Shown here piece after piece: positions 23,065 through 33,600 of a stretch of 64,000 nt of DNA; position 1 is the stretch's first letter; each line of letters begins with the position of its first letter. Position numbers and translations under genes: made by a program. This DNA comes from Prochlorococcus sp. AG-402-N08 (lineage in GTDB: Bacteria > Cyanobacteriota > Cyanobacteriia > PCC-6307 > Cyanobiaceae), in contig QCIS01000003.1 of the NCBI GenBank assembly GCA_003216535.1, positions 95,263-159,262 of the forward strand. Reading direction: 5' to 3'. The notes beneath the pieces were generated by a model that saw only the letters and a list, made by a program, of their open reading frames with translations, did no database searches and was not told the origin of the DNA.

Positions 23065-24066
23065 TTAAAGGCTGATACTCTTAGCACCATCTTTTATATG
23101 GACAGTATTTGTGAACCTTGCAGTACTATCTAATGTACTAATAACTAGGCTACTAGTTCTAACACAATCCCTTTCAAATTTAACTCCGTCAAATAATAAT
23201 CCATCAGTTATTCCGCTTCCAGCGAAAACAACATTTTCTCCCGATGCCAATTCATTCGCTTCATAGATTTTATCTATATCTGTTATGCCCATTTCATTAA
23301 GACGTTTTATATTTCCTTCTTTTGTGTAATCAGCCCATTCAGAAGTTTGAGCGATTGCTGGATCATAAACTAGTTGTCCTTGAAAGTGTCCGCCGAGAGC
23401 TCTCATTGCAGCGGCTGAAATAACACCCTCTGGAGCTGCACCTATACCCATCAAGCAATGTGTTCCAGTACCTGCAAAACCACATGCAATCGCAGCTTGA
23501 ACATCACCATCAGAAATCGGTTGTACTTTTGCACCACATCCTCGAATCTCTTTAATTAAATCTTTATGCCTAGTTCTATCCATTACAACTACAGTAAGCT
23601 CATCAATAGAAAGGCCCAAGCAATCACTTAGTATCTTCAAGTTTTCAGTAGCTGAATTTCTAATATCTACTTTACCTTTGGCTGCAGGAGGCGCTGCTAA
23701 TTTGTTCATGTAAAAATCAGGCGCATTGAAAAGACCACCCGAATCAGAGGCAGCTAAAACCGCCATAGAGCCTCTTTGATTATTCGCACAAAGATTTGTT
23801 CCTTCACAAGGATCTACTGCAAAGTCAACCCCTGGACCATTTCCACTACCAACCTCTTCACCTATATAAAGCATAGGTGCTTCATCTCTTTCACCTTCTC
23901 CAATAACAATTTTTCCTTTCATTTCAATTTTGCCCATTCGCAATCTCATTGCTTCTACAGCTGCAGCATCAGCTTCATCTTTTTGACCAAGTCCTGTTAG
24001 TTTTGCTGAGGCAATAGCTGCTTGCTCGACAACTTCGAGAATTTCTTGAATTAAAGTTTGATTCAC
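23065..24066 (-). CDS. glpX: Class II fructose-1,6-/sedoheptulose-1,7-bisphosphatase
   Basis: [58 protein letters not shown]. Confidence 0.94.
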   Translation of the reverse strand: MNQTLIQEILEVVEQAAIASAKLTGLGQKDEADAAAVEAMRLRMGKIEMKGKIVIGEGERDEAPMLYIGEEVGSGNGPGVDFAVDPCEGTNLCANNQRGSMAVLAASDSGGLFNAPDFYMNKLAAPPAAKGKVDIRNSATENLKILSDCLGLSIDELTVVVMDRTRHKDLIKEIRGCGAKVQPISDGDVQAAIACGFAGTGTHCLMGIGAAPEGVISAAAMRALGGHFQGQLVYDPAIAQTSEWADYTKEGNIKRLNEMGITDIDKIYEANELASGENVVFAGSGITDGLLFDGVKFERDCVRTSSLVISTLDSTARFTNTVHIKDGAKSISL

Positions 24067-24107
24067 AATTAAATTTTGAGGATTTTCTTAAAGGTTTTGA
24101 GTATGAT

Positions 24108-24134
24108 CTCATAAAAAATGTCATTTTTTATGAG
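24108..24134. promoter_or_regulatory. Perfect 12-bp inverted repeat between divergent glpX and rpe; candidate operator or leader hairpin
   Basis: CTCATAAAAAAT-GTC-ATTTTTTATGAG; the arms are exact reverse complements. Confidence 0.6.
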
Positions 24135-24253
24135 AATTATTATGCTAGTAAGCTTTTTTTAACTCTTTACAGGTGATACTTTATCAGGCCGTGACTTGAA
24201 ATTAGGAATAAACAACTAAATATAGTATCTTTATTAAATATTTTAAAAATTAA

Positions 24254-25012
24254 ATGACTAAGCCAAATCAAACAATTTTAGCTGGTGTTAATAGACCAAT
24301 TCAAATAATTCCTTCAGTTTTACCAGCAGATTGGGCAAATATGGGGGCATGTGTGAAAGAGCTAGAAGAAGCTGGCGTAGATAGAATTCAATTTGATGTA
24401 ATGGATGGGAATTTCGTGCCAAATCTTACATTCGGTCCTGAAATGATTGCGGCATGCAGGAAATATTGCAATGTCCCTTTTGAAACTCAATTAATGGTGA
24501 GTCAATACAATTGTGAAACCATGCTTGAATCTTATGTAAACGCTACAAAGGGAGCGAATGGTGAACCAGGAGTAGTAATAGCTCATGCCGAAGCAAATAT
24601 TCATTTGCATAGAGTTCTCGGAAGAATAAGAGATTTAGGAGGATCTCCTTCTGTTGCATTAAACCCTCATACTCCTTTTGAAATTATTAAAAACATTATG
24701 GATATGGTTGATCATGTTTTAGTTATGACAGTTAATCCAGGCTTTGGTGGACAAGCTTACATACCAACAATGCTTAATAAAATCAGAGAAATAAGAAACT
24801 TTGTTATTGAAAAAAACTTAAATGTCGACATTGAAGTTGATGGGGGAATAAAAGCAAATTGGACTATTTCACAATGTGCAGATGCTGGAGCTAATTGTTT
24901 TATTGCAGGTAGTGGAATGTTTGCTTACCCAACATTAAAAGAGGGATGTGATGACTTGAGAAAAGTTGCACAAGAAGCTCAAAAGGGGAATGTTCTTTCT
25001 GAACCTCAATAA
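24254..25012 (+). CDS. rpe: Ribulose-phosphate 3-epimerase
   Basis: IIPSVLPADWANMG, FDVMDGNFVPNLTFGPE, VMTVNPGFGGQAYI, EVDGGIK. Confidence 0.95.
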   Translation: MTKPNQTILAGVNRPIQIIPSVLPADWANMGACVKELEEAGVDRIQFDVMDGNFVPNLTFGPEMIAACRKYCNVPFETQLMVSQYNCETMLESYVNATKGANGEPGVVIAHAEANIHLHRVLGRIRDLGGSPSVALNPHTPFEIIKNIMDMVDHVLVMTVNPGFGGQAYIPTMLNKIREIRNFVIEKNLNVDIEVDGGIKANWTISQCADAGANCFIAGSGMFAYPTLKEGCDDLRKVAQEAQKGNVLSEPQ

Positions 25013-25033
25013 ATATTCTGGGAGATCAACAAA

Positions 25034-25963
25034 TCACCCAAATATCCAGCCATAACTATGTAACCCTATTCCTAAGAAATTAACTCCTAAATAACATACT
25101 AAAACTACTAAAAAGCCTGTAGATGCTAATAATGCTGGTCTACGTCCTTGCCAACCCTTGCTTATTCTCATATGCAGATAAGCGGCATAAAATAACCATG
25201 AGATAAATGCCCATGTTTCTTTTGGATCCCAACTCCACCATGTGCCCCAAGCCTCATTAGCCCAGACAGCACCTGAAATCAAACCAAGAGTTAAAAGAAC
25301 AAAGCCGATTAATATAGAACGATAACTTAATGTATCTAATTCTTCTGAATGAGAAAATTCAATAGGTTCAACTAAATCATTTACAGGATAGCTATTTGAA
25401 ATTATAAATCCTCCTATACCTGTAGAACTACTTCTAATTTGAAGCGGCTTATTTTTATTAATAAACAAAACGGACATTGAAAGTAAAGAACCTATTATTA
25501 ATGCTGCATAACTAAGCATTACGACACTAACATGCATTACTAACCAACTAGATCTTAAAGCTGGAACCAAGTTGGATGATAATTTTAAATCGTCAGGCAA
25601 TACAAAACAAGCAAAGGCCACAGTCATTAACTCAATAGGTATGGCAATTGAGGGAATTATTGGAGATTGATATTCCCTTTCAATCAATAGTTGGCCCATC
25701 GTGATCCCCCAAGTAAGGAAATAAAGAGATTCATACAAATTACTAATAGGAAAGTGTCCAGAAATTGACCACCTAAAAAGTAATTGTAATGTTATTAATA
25801 AATTCACAAAAATTGTAAGGAGTTTTAAAGTGAAAGAAGATTTTTTTTTGAAAACTGCAACTAAAGATATTGGTAAGTTAACCAATAAAAAATAAAAGAC
25901 TAAAAGACCTAATACTGAAACTGGGTCGAATATTAAATTTTTAAAAAGATTATCTAGTATCAT
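25034..25963 (-). CDS. ccsA: Cytochrome c biogenesis protein CcsA (ycf5-like)
   Basis: Multi-pass membrane protein with tryptophan-rich WGTWWSWDPKETWAFISW heme-handling motif. Confidence 0.9.
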   Translation of the reverse strand: MILDNLFKNLIFDPVSVLGLLVFYFLLVNLPISLVAVFKKKSSFTLKLLTIFVNLLITLQLLFRWSISGHFPISNLYESLYFLTWGITMGQLLIEREYQSPIIPSIAIPIELMTVAFACFVLPDDLKLSSNLVPALRSSWLVMHVSVVMLSYAALIIGSLLSMSVLFINKNKPLQIRSSSTGIGGFIISNSYPVNDLVEPIEFSHSEELDTLSYRSILIGFVLLTLGLISGAVWANEAWGTWWSWDPKETWAFISWLFYAAYLHMRISKGWQGRRPALLASTGFLVVLVCYLGVNFLGIGLHSYGWIFG

Positions 25964-26075
25964 CCAAGAAATTTATCCAGTTTTAATATTTTATGACAAA
26001 CAAATAATAATTTAAATTATTCCTATATGAATAAATATTTAATAATTAAGTTTTAATTTATTTTGTAAAAAGATT

Positions 26076-26819
26076 TCAAAGTTTGAAATTATCTCCCAAA
26101 TAATACTTCTTGACTATTGGATTATCAGCTAATTCACTTGATGGTCCGTTTGCTAAAATTTGACCTTCACTTAATACATATGATTTGTTAGTAATTAAGA
26201 GGGTTTCCCTTACATTATGGTCTGTAATAAGAATCCCTACTCCGTCACTACTTAATTTAAGAATTAGTTTCTTTAAATCATTAACAGCTAGAGGATCGAT
26301 CCCTGCAAATGGCTCGTCTAACAACAAATATTTAGGTCCTTTTCTACCTACAGAGAGAGCCCTGGCTATTTCACACCTCCTCCTTTCTCCTCCTGAAAGT
26401 TGATAACCATAATTATCAACAAAATTATTCAAATTAAATTCATGAATAAGTTGTTCTCTTCTATTTCTAATTGCCGCTTTACTATAAGAAGAATATTGCA
26501 AAGCCAAATCTATATTATCTTTAACAGTTAGGTCTCTAAATATACTCGCTTCTTGAGTCAAATAACCCAACCCAAGTTTTGATCTATTTGGAAGAGGAAG
26601 ATTAGTTATATTTTTACCATCCATTAAAATTTTCCCTTTATCAGGTTTTATATTCCCAACTGCAAGATTAAAAGTGGAAGTTTTCCCTGCACCATTAGGT
26701 CCCATCAAACCTACAACTTCCCCAGGATTTACAGTTATGGAAACATCATTTACGATTAATCTCCCTTTAATCGAAAGGGATACATTATGAATTTTTAGGT
26801 TCATTTTCATTGAGATCAA
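26076..26819 (-). CDS. lptB: LPS export ABC transporter ATP-binding protein (LptB-like)
   Basis: GLMGPNGAGKTSTF Walker A, YLTQEASIFRDLTV, LSGGERRRCEIARAL, LLLDEPFAGIDPLAV. Confidence 0.87.
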   Translation of the reverse strand: MISMKMNLKIHNVSLSIKGRLIVNDVSITVNPGEVVGLMGPNGAGKTSTFNLAVGNIKPDKGKILMDGKNITNLPLPNRSKLGLGYLTQEASIFRDLTVKDNIDLALQYSSYSKAAIRNRREQLIHEFNLNNFVDNYGYQLSGGERRRCEIARALSVGRKGPKYLLLDEPFAGIDPLAVNDLKKLILKLSSDGVGILITDHNVRETLLITNKSYVLSEGQILANGPSSELADNPIVKKYYLGDNFKL

Positions 26820-26893
26820 TTAGTTTTCTTTTTTTTAGAAAAATGAAATATAAAATAATATTAATTTAATTGAAGACAAAGATAAATTCATAT

Positions 26894-27265
26894 TTATTGA
26901 AGAGGTTTCAAAAAAGGCTTATCGCTCTCATTTATTAACTCTTTATACTGTAATTTCCTTAATAAATCTTCCAAAGATCGGCAGAAGGATTCAAGATCAA
27001 TCCCTAAATTAATCTTGGTTCTAGTTTTTATTCTACCTAAACCCTCGCCAAGCAAAATAGTTGCTCCATTTAAATTTCCCTTACTTAAGTGAAACTGAGA
27101 AACAGATACTTGTAAAATTCCTTGGATAACTTGTCTTTCGTCACCATCAACCGAATTCCATATTTCTTCAAAAGCATCATGAGCCTCATACCATTCATGA
27201 TTGTTAAAAAGATTTAAAGCATTAAAAAGGGAATCTTTAAAACTATTTGTACTTTCTTCATTCAT
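26894..27265 (-). CDS. DUF309 domain protein
   Basis: FNNHEWYEAHDAFEEIWNSVDGDERQVIQGILQVSVSQFHLSKGN. Confidence 0.85.
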   Translation of the reverse strand: MNEESTNSFKDSLFNALNLFNNHEWYEAHDAFEEIWNSVDGDERQVIQGILQVSVSQFHLSKGNLNGATILLGEGLGRIKTRTKINLGIDLESFCRSLEDLLRKLQYKELINESDKPFLKPLQ

Positions 27266-27273
27266 GAAACTAA

Positions 27274-29073
27274 TTATTTATTTTTTTTCTTTTTATTTAT
27301 TTTTCTCATTCTTATTGAATCAGGTGTTACCTCAAGCATTTCATCTGGACCAATATATTCGAGTGCTCTTTCAAGAGTAATATCTACTGGTGACTGCAAA
27401 GTATCAAGTTCTTCTGCCCCTGCAGACCTCATATTAGTCAACTGCTTAGTTTTACATATATTCAACTCAAGATCTTGAGGTCGATTATTCTCTCCAATTA
27501 TCATTCCCTTATAAACTTTAACTCCAGGTTTAATGAAATAGACTCCTCTATCTTCAGCATTCTTCAATGCATAAAATGTAGCCACACCCTCTTCAAAAGC
27601 TATAAGGACACCATTTCTCCTAGTCTCAAAATCACCTGTTTTGGGTTTATATTCATAAAAAGAGTGACTCATGATACCTTCACCTCTTGTTATTCGAACA
27701 AATTCACCACGAAATCCGATTAATCCTCTTGATGGTACAAGAAATTCTAATTGGGTTCTTCCATCTGAACTTGTCTGCATGTTTTTCATCTCCGCCTTTC
27801 TCGATCCAAGTCTTTCTATACACGAACCAACGGCTAATTCAGGCACATCTAGGACCAAAGTCTCTATAGGCTCACATTCAACATTATCAATTTCTCTAAA
27901 AATCACTTGAGGTTGTGAGATTTGAAATTCGAACCCTTCTCTTCTCATAGTTTCAATCAAAATACCTAAATGTAATTCTCCTCTTCCTGAAACTGAAAAC
28001 CTATCAGGAGAATCAGTTTCTTCGACCCTTAGGGCAACATTTGTTAGAAGTTCCCTTTCCAATCTATTTTTTAATTGTCTACTAGTAACGAATTTCCCTT
28101 CTTTCCCCGCAAATGGAGAATCGTTAACAACAAAAGTCATATTTAAGGTAGGTTCATCAACTTTGATTAAAGGAAGTGGATGAGGAGAATCGGGACATGC
28201 TATGGTCTCACCAATATTGACGTCATCGAAACCAGAAACGGCAACAATATCTCCTGCGAAAGCTTCATTTATATCAATCCTTTGTAATCCTTCGAATCCT
28301 AAAAGTTTACTAACCTTACCTTTAATAGTTTTTCCATTTTCTTTAATTAAACTAGCTTGTTGACCATTTTTTATAGTTCCATTATGAATTTTCCCAATTA
28401 CAATTCTGCCTAAGAAATCAGAATAGTCCAACGTTGTAATTTGTAGCTGAAGAGGCTTATTTTCATCACCTACTGGAGGTGGAACATGTCTGATAATAGC
28501 TTCAAAAAGAGGCATCATATTTTCACTATTAAATTCCATCTCTTCTTTTGCGAAACCAGATAGACCGCTTCCAAAAAGATAAGGGAAATCACATTGATCA
28601 TCATCAGCTCCTAATTCTAAAAACAAATCCAATACCTTATCAATTGCTATTTCTGGTACTACTCTTGGTCTATCAATTTTATTTACAAAAACTATCGGCC
28701 TAAGTCCTTTTTCTAATGCTTTTTTTAAAACAAATCTTGTCTGAGGCATAGGCCCCTCATTTGCATCAACGATAAGCAGACAACCATCAACCATTCCCAA
28801 AACTCTCTCGACTTCTCCTCCAAAATCTGCATGTCCTGGTGTATCTATGATATTAATTCTGGTATCTTTGTAGTTAACTGCAGTATTTTTTGAGAGTATT
28901 GTTATTCCTCTTTCTCTTTCAAGATCATTTGAATCCATTACGCATGTGGGAATGACTTCATTGTCTCTAAATATTCCTGATTGAGATAATAATGCATCTA
29001 CAAGAGTTGTCTTCCCATGATCAACGTGGGCAATAATTGCAACATTCCTAATTTCTTTTACCGAAGATGACAT
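27274..29073 (-). CDS. typA: Translational GTPase TypA/BipA
   Basis: [40 protein letters not shown]-terminal BipA-type region. Confidence 0.95.
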   Translation of the reverse strand: MSSSVKEIRNVAIIAHVDHGKTTLVDALLSQSGIFRDNEVIPTCVMDSNDLERERGITILSKNTAVNYKDTRINIIDTPGHADFGGEVERVLGMVDGCLLIVDANEGPMPQTRFVLKKALEKGLRPIVFVNKIDRPRVVPEIAIDKVLDLFLELGADDDQCDFPYLFGSGLSGFAKEEMEFNSENMMPLFEAIIRHVPPPVGDENKPLQLQITTLDYSDFLGRIVIGKIHNGTIKNGQQASLIKENGKTIKGKVSKLLGFEGLQRIDINEAFAGDIVAVSGFDDVNIGETIACPDSPHPLPLIKVDEPTLNMTFVVNDSPFAGKEGKFVTSRQLKNRLERELLTNVALRVEETDSPDRFSVSGRGELHLGILIETMRREGFEFQISQPQVIFREIDNVECEPIETLVLDVPELAVGSCIERLGSRKAEMKNMQTSSDGRTQLEFLVPSRGLIGFRGEFVRITRGEGIMSHSFYEYKPKTGDFETRRNGVLIAFEEGVATFYALKNAEDRGVYFIKPGVKVYKGMIIGENNRPQDLELNICKTKQLTNMRSAGAEELDTLQSPVDITLERALEYIGPDEMLEVTPDSIRMRKINKKKKNK

Positions 29074-29203
29074 TTATAGAATTTATATAAATAGTAGTTT
29101 GACTTTATTAAGGCTAACTCAAAGAATGCTTATTATGAAAATTTTCTCTTTAAGACTTTGAAAAACATAATTATATTTGATAACTTTTTTTAATAAATTA
29201 GAT

Positions 29204-29917
29204 TCATAATTTTCTATTTGAACTTTCAAAAATTTTTAAAGCTTCAATTGATCCCTCATATCTCCAATGCCAAGGTTCATAATCTATATATTTATTATCT
29301 TTGGTGAACGATAACTTAAAGTGAAATTTAGTTGCATTCTTTATTAACCATTTGAAAGCGCCCGTATTTTCGAATTCGGTCTCAAAGTCTGTTTCTCTTT
29401 GAGTAGAATCACCAATGTCAATGGCAAAACCAGTACTATGTTCAGAATATCCTGGGGGTGCTGAAACTCTAGCTCTTTCTGCCGCTTCTTGATTTCTGAT
29501 AGATTTTAAAGAATAGAAGATTTCGTTTTGCAAATTTATTGATCTATAACCACTCAGAAAAACTAAGTATATCCCATCCTTTTTTGCTTCTTCTCTCATC
29601 TTTAATAGAGAATCACGCATATCAATATGAACTTCAATATTGGGCTCAATTAAAACTAGTTTCTCCTTAGGAATTTCCGTATAAGGTAAATGGCCCAAAA
29701 TTCTATGCTCGTGATTTCTCTGCGCATAAATATTAAGAATGCTAAGAGATCCTATTTCTAAATTTCTTAATAATTGCAATGCAAATATAGAAAAAAGAAG
29801 GAGAAGAAATGGAGAAAATATTAATAATTTTTTTAAAAATATAGAGTTAGAATTATTTAAGTGTGTTCTTTTGGCTAGAGGTATATCAAATTGATTTATA
29901 TCTTTATTCTGTTCCAA
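29204..29917 (-). CDS. VanY-type D-alanyl-D-alanine carboxypeptidase, membrane-anchored
   Basis: FLSGYRSINLQNEIF, PPGYSEHSTGFAIDIGD, EPWHWRYEG; N-terminal TM segment. Confidence 0.88.
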   Translation of the reverse strand: MEQNKDINQFDIPLAKRTHLNNSNSIFLKKLLIFSPFLLLLFSIFALQLLRNLEIGSLSILNIYAQRNHEHRILGHLPYTEIPKEKLVLIEPNIEVHIDMRDSLLKMREEAKKDGIYLVFLSGYRSINLQNEIFYSLKSIRNQEAAERARVSAPPGYSEHSTGFAIDIGDSTQRETDFETEFENTGAFKWLIKNATKFHFKLSFTKDNKYIDYEPWHWRYEGSIEALKIFESSNRKL

Positions 29918-30029
29918 TATTTAAAAGTCAATTTGGAAAACATATTTCGATATTAACTATTATTTTAAGAAATGCACTTTTATAAGCAAAAAAGATGTAG
30001 CTTTTAAATACACTATTATTTTTTTTCGT

Positions 30030-31370
30030 ATGTTGAGGGTAGCTGTTATTGGAGGAGGTCCAAGTGGTTCATGTGCTGCAGAAATACTTGCTAAAGCTGG
30101 GATAAAGACTTGGCTCTTTGAAAGAAAATTAGACAACGCGAAACCATGTGGAGGGGCTATTCCTCTTTGCATGGTAGAAGAATTTGATTTACCTGAGTCA
30201 ATTATTGATAGAAAAGTAAGGCATATGAGAATGATATCTCCATCAAATAGAGAGGTAGATATAAGTCTAGATAGAGTTTATGGGAAAAGCGATAATGAGT
30301 TTATTGGGATGTGTAGAAGAGAAGTTATGGATGCTTTTATGCGTAATAGAGCATCTGATCTTGGGGCCACACTAATCAATGGATTAGTTACTTCTATTGA
30401 TACTGGTAATAATAATCAAGGGCCATATAAACTCTCCTATTCAGATTTTACGAACGGAGATAAAAAAGGAGAACTTAAGGAGCTTACTGTTGACCTTTTA
30501 ATAGGAGCTGATGGAGCCAACAGTAGAGTAGCAAAAGCAATGGATGCGGGTGATTACAAAGTTGCTATTGCATTTCAGGAGAGAATTAAACTACCTAAAG
30601 AAGAAATGAGTTACTACGAAGATCTTGCTGAAATGTATGTCGGCACTGATGTTTCTCCAGATTTTTATGGGTGGGTATTTCCTAAATATGATCATGTTGC
30701 AGTTGGGACTGGAACCATGCAAAAGAATCAGTCATTAATCAAAGGACTTCAAGAGGGAGTAAGAAATAGGGCAAAGAAAAGACTTGTTAATGGTGAAGTA
30801 ATAAAGGTAGAAGCACATCCTATACCCGAACATCCAAGGCCTCGCAGAGTTGTCGGAAGAATGGCACTAGTAGGTGATGCTGCTGGCTACGTTACAAAAA
30901 GTTCTGGTGAAGGAATATATTTTGCTGCCAAAAGTGGACGAATGTGCGCAGAAGAAATCGTTGAAGCATCAAAAAATGGACAAGAGATTCCATCAGAAAA
31001 AGATTTAAAAAATTATCTAAAAAAATGGGATAAAAAATATGGCACGACTTATAAAGTACTAGAAATCCTTCAAAATATTTTCTATAGAAATGATTCCGCT
31101 AGAGAAGCGTTTGTTGAGATGTGTGATGACATGGATGTACAAAGACTTACTTTTGATAGCTACTTATATAAAAGGGTTGTCTCAATGAAACCACTTCAAC
31201 AACTTAAGATTACGATGCTGACACTTGGATCAATTTTAAGGGGTAAAGCTTTAGCGCCTTTAAAATATAAGCCTGTTGATAGTGCTGTTAGAGAAGATAA
31301 AGAAGTAAAAAAAATGCTAGAGAATTATTCAATTAAGGGCGGAATTAAAGTTAAAACTACAAAAGTGTAA
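30030..31370 (+). CDS. chlP: Geranylgeranyl reductase
   Basis: VAVIGGGPSGSCAAEILAKAGI, KPCGGAIPLCMVEEF, LVGDAAGYVTKSSGEGIYFAAKSGRM. Confidence 0.93.
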   Translation: MLRVAVIGGGPSGSCAAEILAKAGIKTWLFERKLDNAKPCGGAIPLCMVEEFDLPESIIDRKVRHMRMISPSNREVDISLDRVYGKSDNEFIGMCRREVMDAFMRNRASDLGATLINGLVTSIDTGNNNQGPYKLSYSDFTNGDKKGELKELTVDLLIGADGANSRVAKAMDAGDYKVAIAFQERIKLPKEEMSYYEDLAEMYVGTDVSPDFYGWVFPKYDHVAVGTGTMQKNQSLIKGLQEGVRNRAKKRLVNGEVIKVEAHPIPEHPRPRRVVGRMALVGDAAGYVTKSSGEGIYFAAKSGRMCAEEIVEASKNGQEIPSEKDLKNYLKKWDKKYGTTYKVLEILQNIFYRNDSAREAFVEMCDDMDVQRLTFDSYLYKRVVSMKPLQQLKITMLTLGSILRGKALAPLKYKPVDSAVREDKEVKKMLENYSIKGGIKVKTTKV

Positions 31371-33513
31371 AGTCTACAATTTTTAGAGAGTAATTTCTTA
31401 TAACACCAAGTAAATTTAGTCGGTTTTCTCTTATTTTACTATCCTCAGACATTACTAAAACTCCTATTTCATTATCGAACAATCCCTCAAGATTTTTGGC
31501 GTTAATTTCAAACAAATTCATAAGTTTTAAATAATTCCAATCGTCTTTGGCAAATAGTCCCTCTAATTCCTCAATAAATTCAAAGACTTTTAACTCACAT
31601 TGTTTTTCAAATAGTTCTTGATTTATATATCCTTCTTTAGAAAGAACATCTTTATTTAAGTTCCCACTATCAGCTAGTTTGCTAACTCTTGAAATTATTT
31701 TTCGAATTTTATCAAAAGATCCTTTTTCTTTATAAAAAGAAACAGCTTCGATTCTATTTTTTAGATCTTTAATATTCAAAATTCTTTTTTTAAAAAATTC
31801 ATCAGAAGAGCAAATTGCTCTAATTAGTTCTTTATCTATAGCTATTTCTTCAAGATGACTTTCAATTCTCTGAAATAAGAATTCAATTAAATCCTCAAAA
31901 ACTTTCTTTTGTATAAAATTCAAATTTGGTAATGAGGTTTTCCAATATTCAATAAGTTCTTCAAATAAGTTTTCTATAGAAAAATCCAGTTCAAAATTCC
32001 ATATAATTTTAACCACACCGTTTAAATTTCTTCTCAATGCATAAGGATCAGATGAACCACTTGGACGTTTACCCGAAATAAATATGCTTATTAAGGTTTC
32101 AAGTTTATCTGCAACAGAAACTATTGCACCATATTTTGTAGAAGGAATGTCATCTTTATAAGAAGAGGGTAAATAATGTTCTGCCACAGCTAAGCAAACT
32201 TCTTCACTATATCCTTCATATTTAAGATATTTACCACCCATTATTCCTTGCAACTCTGGAAATTCGTAAACAATCTCGCTACATAAATCATTTTTACAGA
32301 AATTAGCAGCTTCAATAATTTTCTCATCATCTAAAAACTCGTCATTTAAATATTTCAAAACTTTTGAAGCAATAAACTTGATTCTCTCTACTCTCTGGAA
32401 AACATTACCCAACCCTTTTAAATACGAAACAGATTTAAGTTTTTCATTCCTTTCTCTTGAAGAAACCTTTTTATCACTTTCTACAAAAAATTTCGCATCA
32501 GAGAATCTTGCCTTTAATACTTTCTCATTGCCCTTAGCAATAATATTATTAGACTCTTGAAGACCATTAGAAATTAATAAAAAATTTGTGCTAATTATTT
32601 TTTCAGAACTTAAATCTAATTTAGAAAAGCTATTACCTTTTTGTAAGAGCGGTATATACCTTTGATGACTTTTCATTACCATTGAAAGAACCTCAAAAGG
32701 TAAGTCAAGAAATTCTTCATCAAATTTTCCTGTAATTACATTTGGGAATTCAACTAAATCACTTAGTTCATTAAGTAATTCCTCTGAAAGATCAGGCTTT
32801 AAATTTAATGTCTCAGAGGATTTATTTATAAAATTTGTAATTTTTTCTTTCCTTTCTTCCCGTTTTACAAATACTCCATTTTTAGCCAATATTTCGAAAT
32901 AATTATCAGGACTATTAATTTCAATTACTTTATCAATAAGTCTATGACTTTTTGATAAATTTCCTACTACGATTTTAGGATCACATTCATCTAAATTGAA
33001 ATCAAGAATTTCATTATTATAGATAGAGACGAGCCACCTTATAGGCCTAGAAAATTTAAAGTTGCCATTACCCCATTTCATGAATCTTGGGCCTTGCAAA
33101 CTCTTTATTACTTTTGGAATTATTAGAGATAATGAAATCCTTGTAGATTCGCCCTTAAGAACTTTTTTCCCAAAAACGAACCCTCCCTTTTCTGTATTTT
33201 CTATTTCCAGATCATCTACATCTATACCTAAACTATTAGCAAACCCTACAGCTGCTTTTGTAGGAGTTCCGTTGACAAATGCTGAAGAAGCTTTTGGACC
33301 TTTTCTAATTATCATCTCATCTTCGCCCTGATCAACTAATCCTTCTAAAAGCAATACAATTCTTCTAGGAGTAGATGTACAATAAATTTTTTCGAATTTG
33401 ATAAGTTTCTTATCAAACTCAAATTCTATTTGAGATTTAAATTGATTAAGAACAGAGTGAGAAAAGTTTGCTGGCAACTCTTCAGTTCCTATCTCAAGTA
33501 AATATTTAGACAA
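31357..33513 (-). CDS. glyS: Glycine--tRNA ligase beta subunit
   Basis: YLLEIGTEELPANF; TPRRI; GPRFMKWG...FSRPIRWLVS; HQRYIPL; C-terminal DALR-like region. Confidence 0.93.
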   Translation of the reverse strand: MSKYLLEIGTEELPANFSHSVLNQFKSQIEFEFDKKLIKFEKIYCTSTPRRIVLLLEGLVDQGEDEMIIRKGPKASSAFVNGTPTKAAVGFANSLGIDVDDLEIENTEKGGFVFGKKVLKGESTRISLSLIIPKVIKSLQGPRFMKWGNGNFKFSRPIRWLVSIYNNEILDFNLDECDPKIVVGNLSKSHRLIDKVIEINSPDNYFEILAKNGVFVKREERKEKITNFINKSSETLNLKPDLSEELLNELSDLVEFPNVITGKFDEEFLDLPFEVLSMVMKSHQRYIPLLQKGNSFSKLDLSSEKIISTNFLLISNGLQESNNIIAKGNEKVLKARFSDAKFFVESDKKVSSRERNEKLKSVSYLKGLGNVFQRVERIKFIASKVLKYLNDEFLDDEKIIEAANFCKNDLCSEIVYEFPELQGIMGGKYLKYEGYSEEVCLAVAEHYLPSSYKDDIPSTKYGAIVSVADKLETLISIFISGKRPSGSSDPYALRRNLNGVVKIIWNFELDFSIENLFEELIEYWKTSLPNLNFIQKKVFEDLIEFLFQRIESHLEEIAIDKELIRAICSSDEFFKKRILNIKDLKNRIEAVSFYKEKGSFDKIRKIISRVSKLADSGNLNKDVLSKEGYINQELFEKQCELKVFEFIEELEGLFAKDDWNYLKLMNLFEINAKNLEGLFDNEIGVLVMSEDSKIRENRLNLLGVIRNYSLKIVDFTLL

Positions 33514-33600
33514 GAAAAAATTATGGCTATTACAACTATAATTTACTACCGGTTAAATAAGCTTTTCGCTAATGTATAAAAAGAGATATTTTTTGGTCCG

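Noticed and set aside
24170-24205. HLR1-like (RpaB) site upstream of rpe (TTTACAGGTGATACTTTA)
   Set aside because: Second half-site does not match the (G/T)TTACA consensus.
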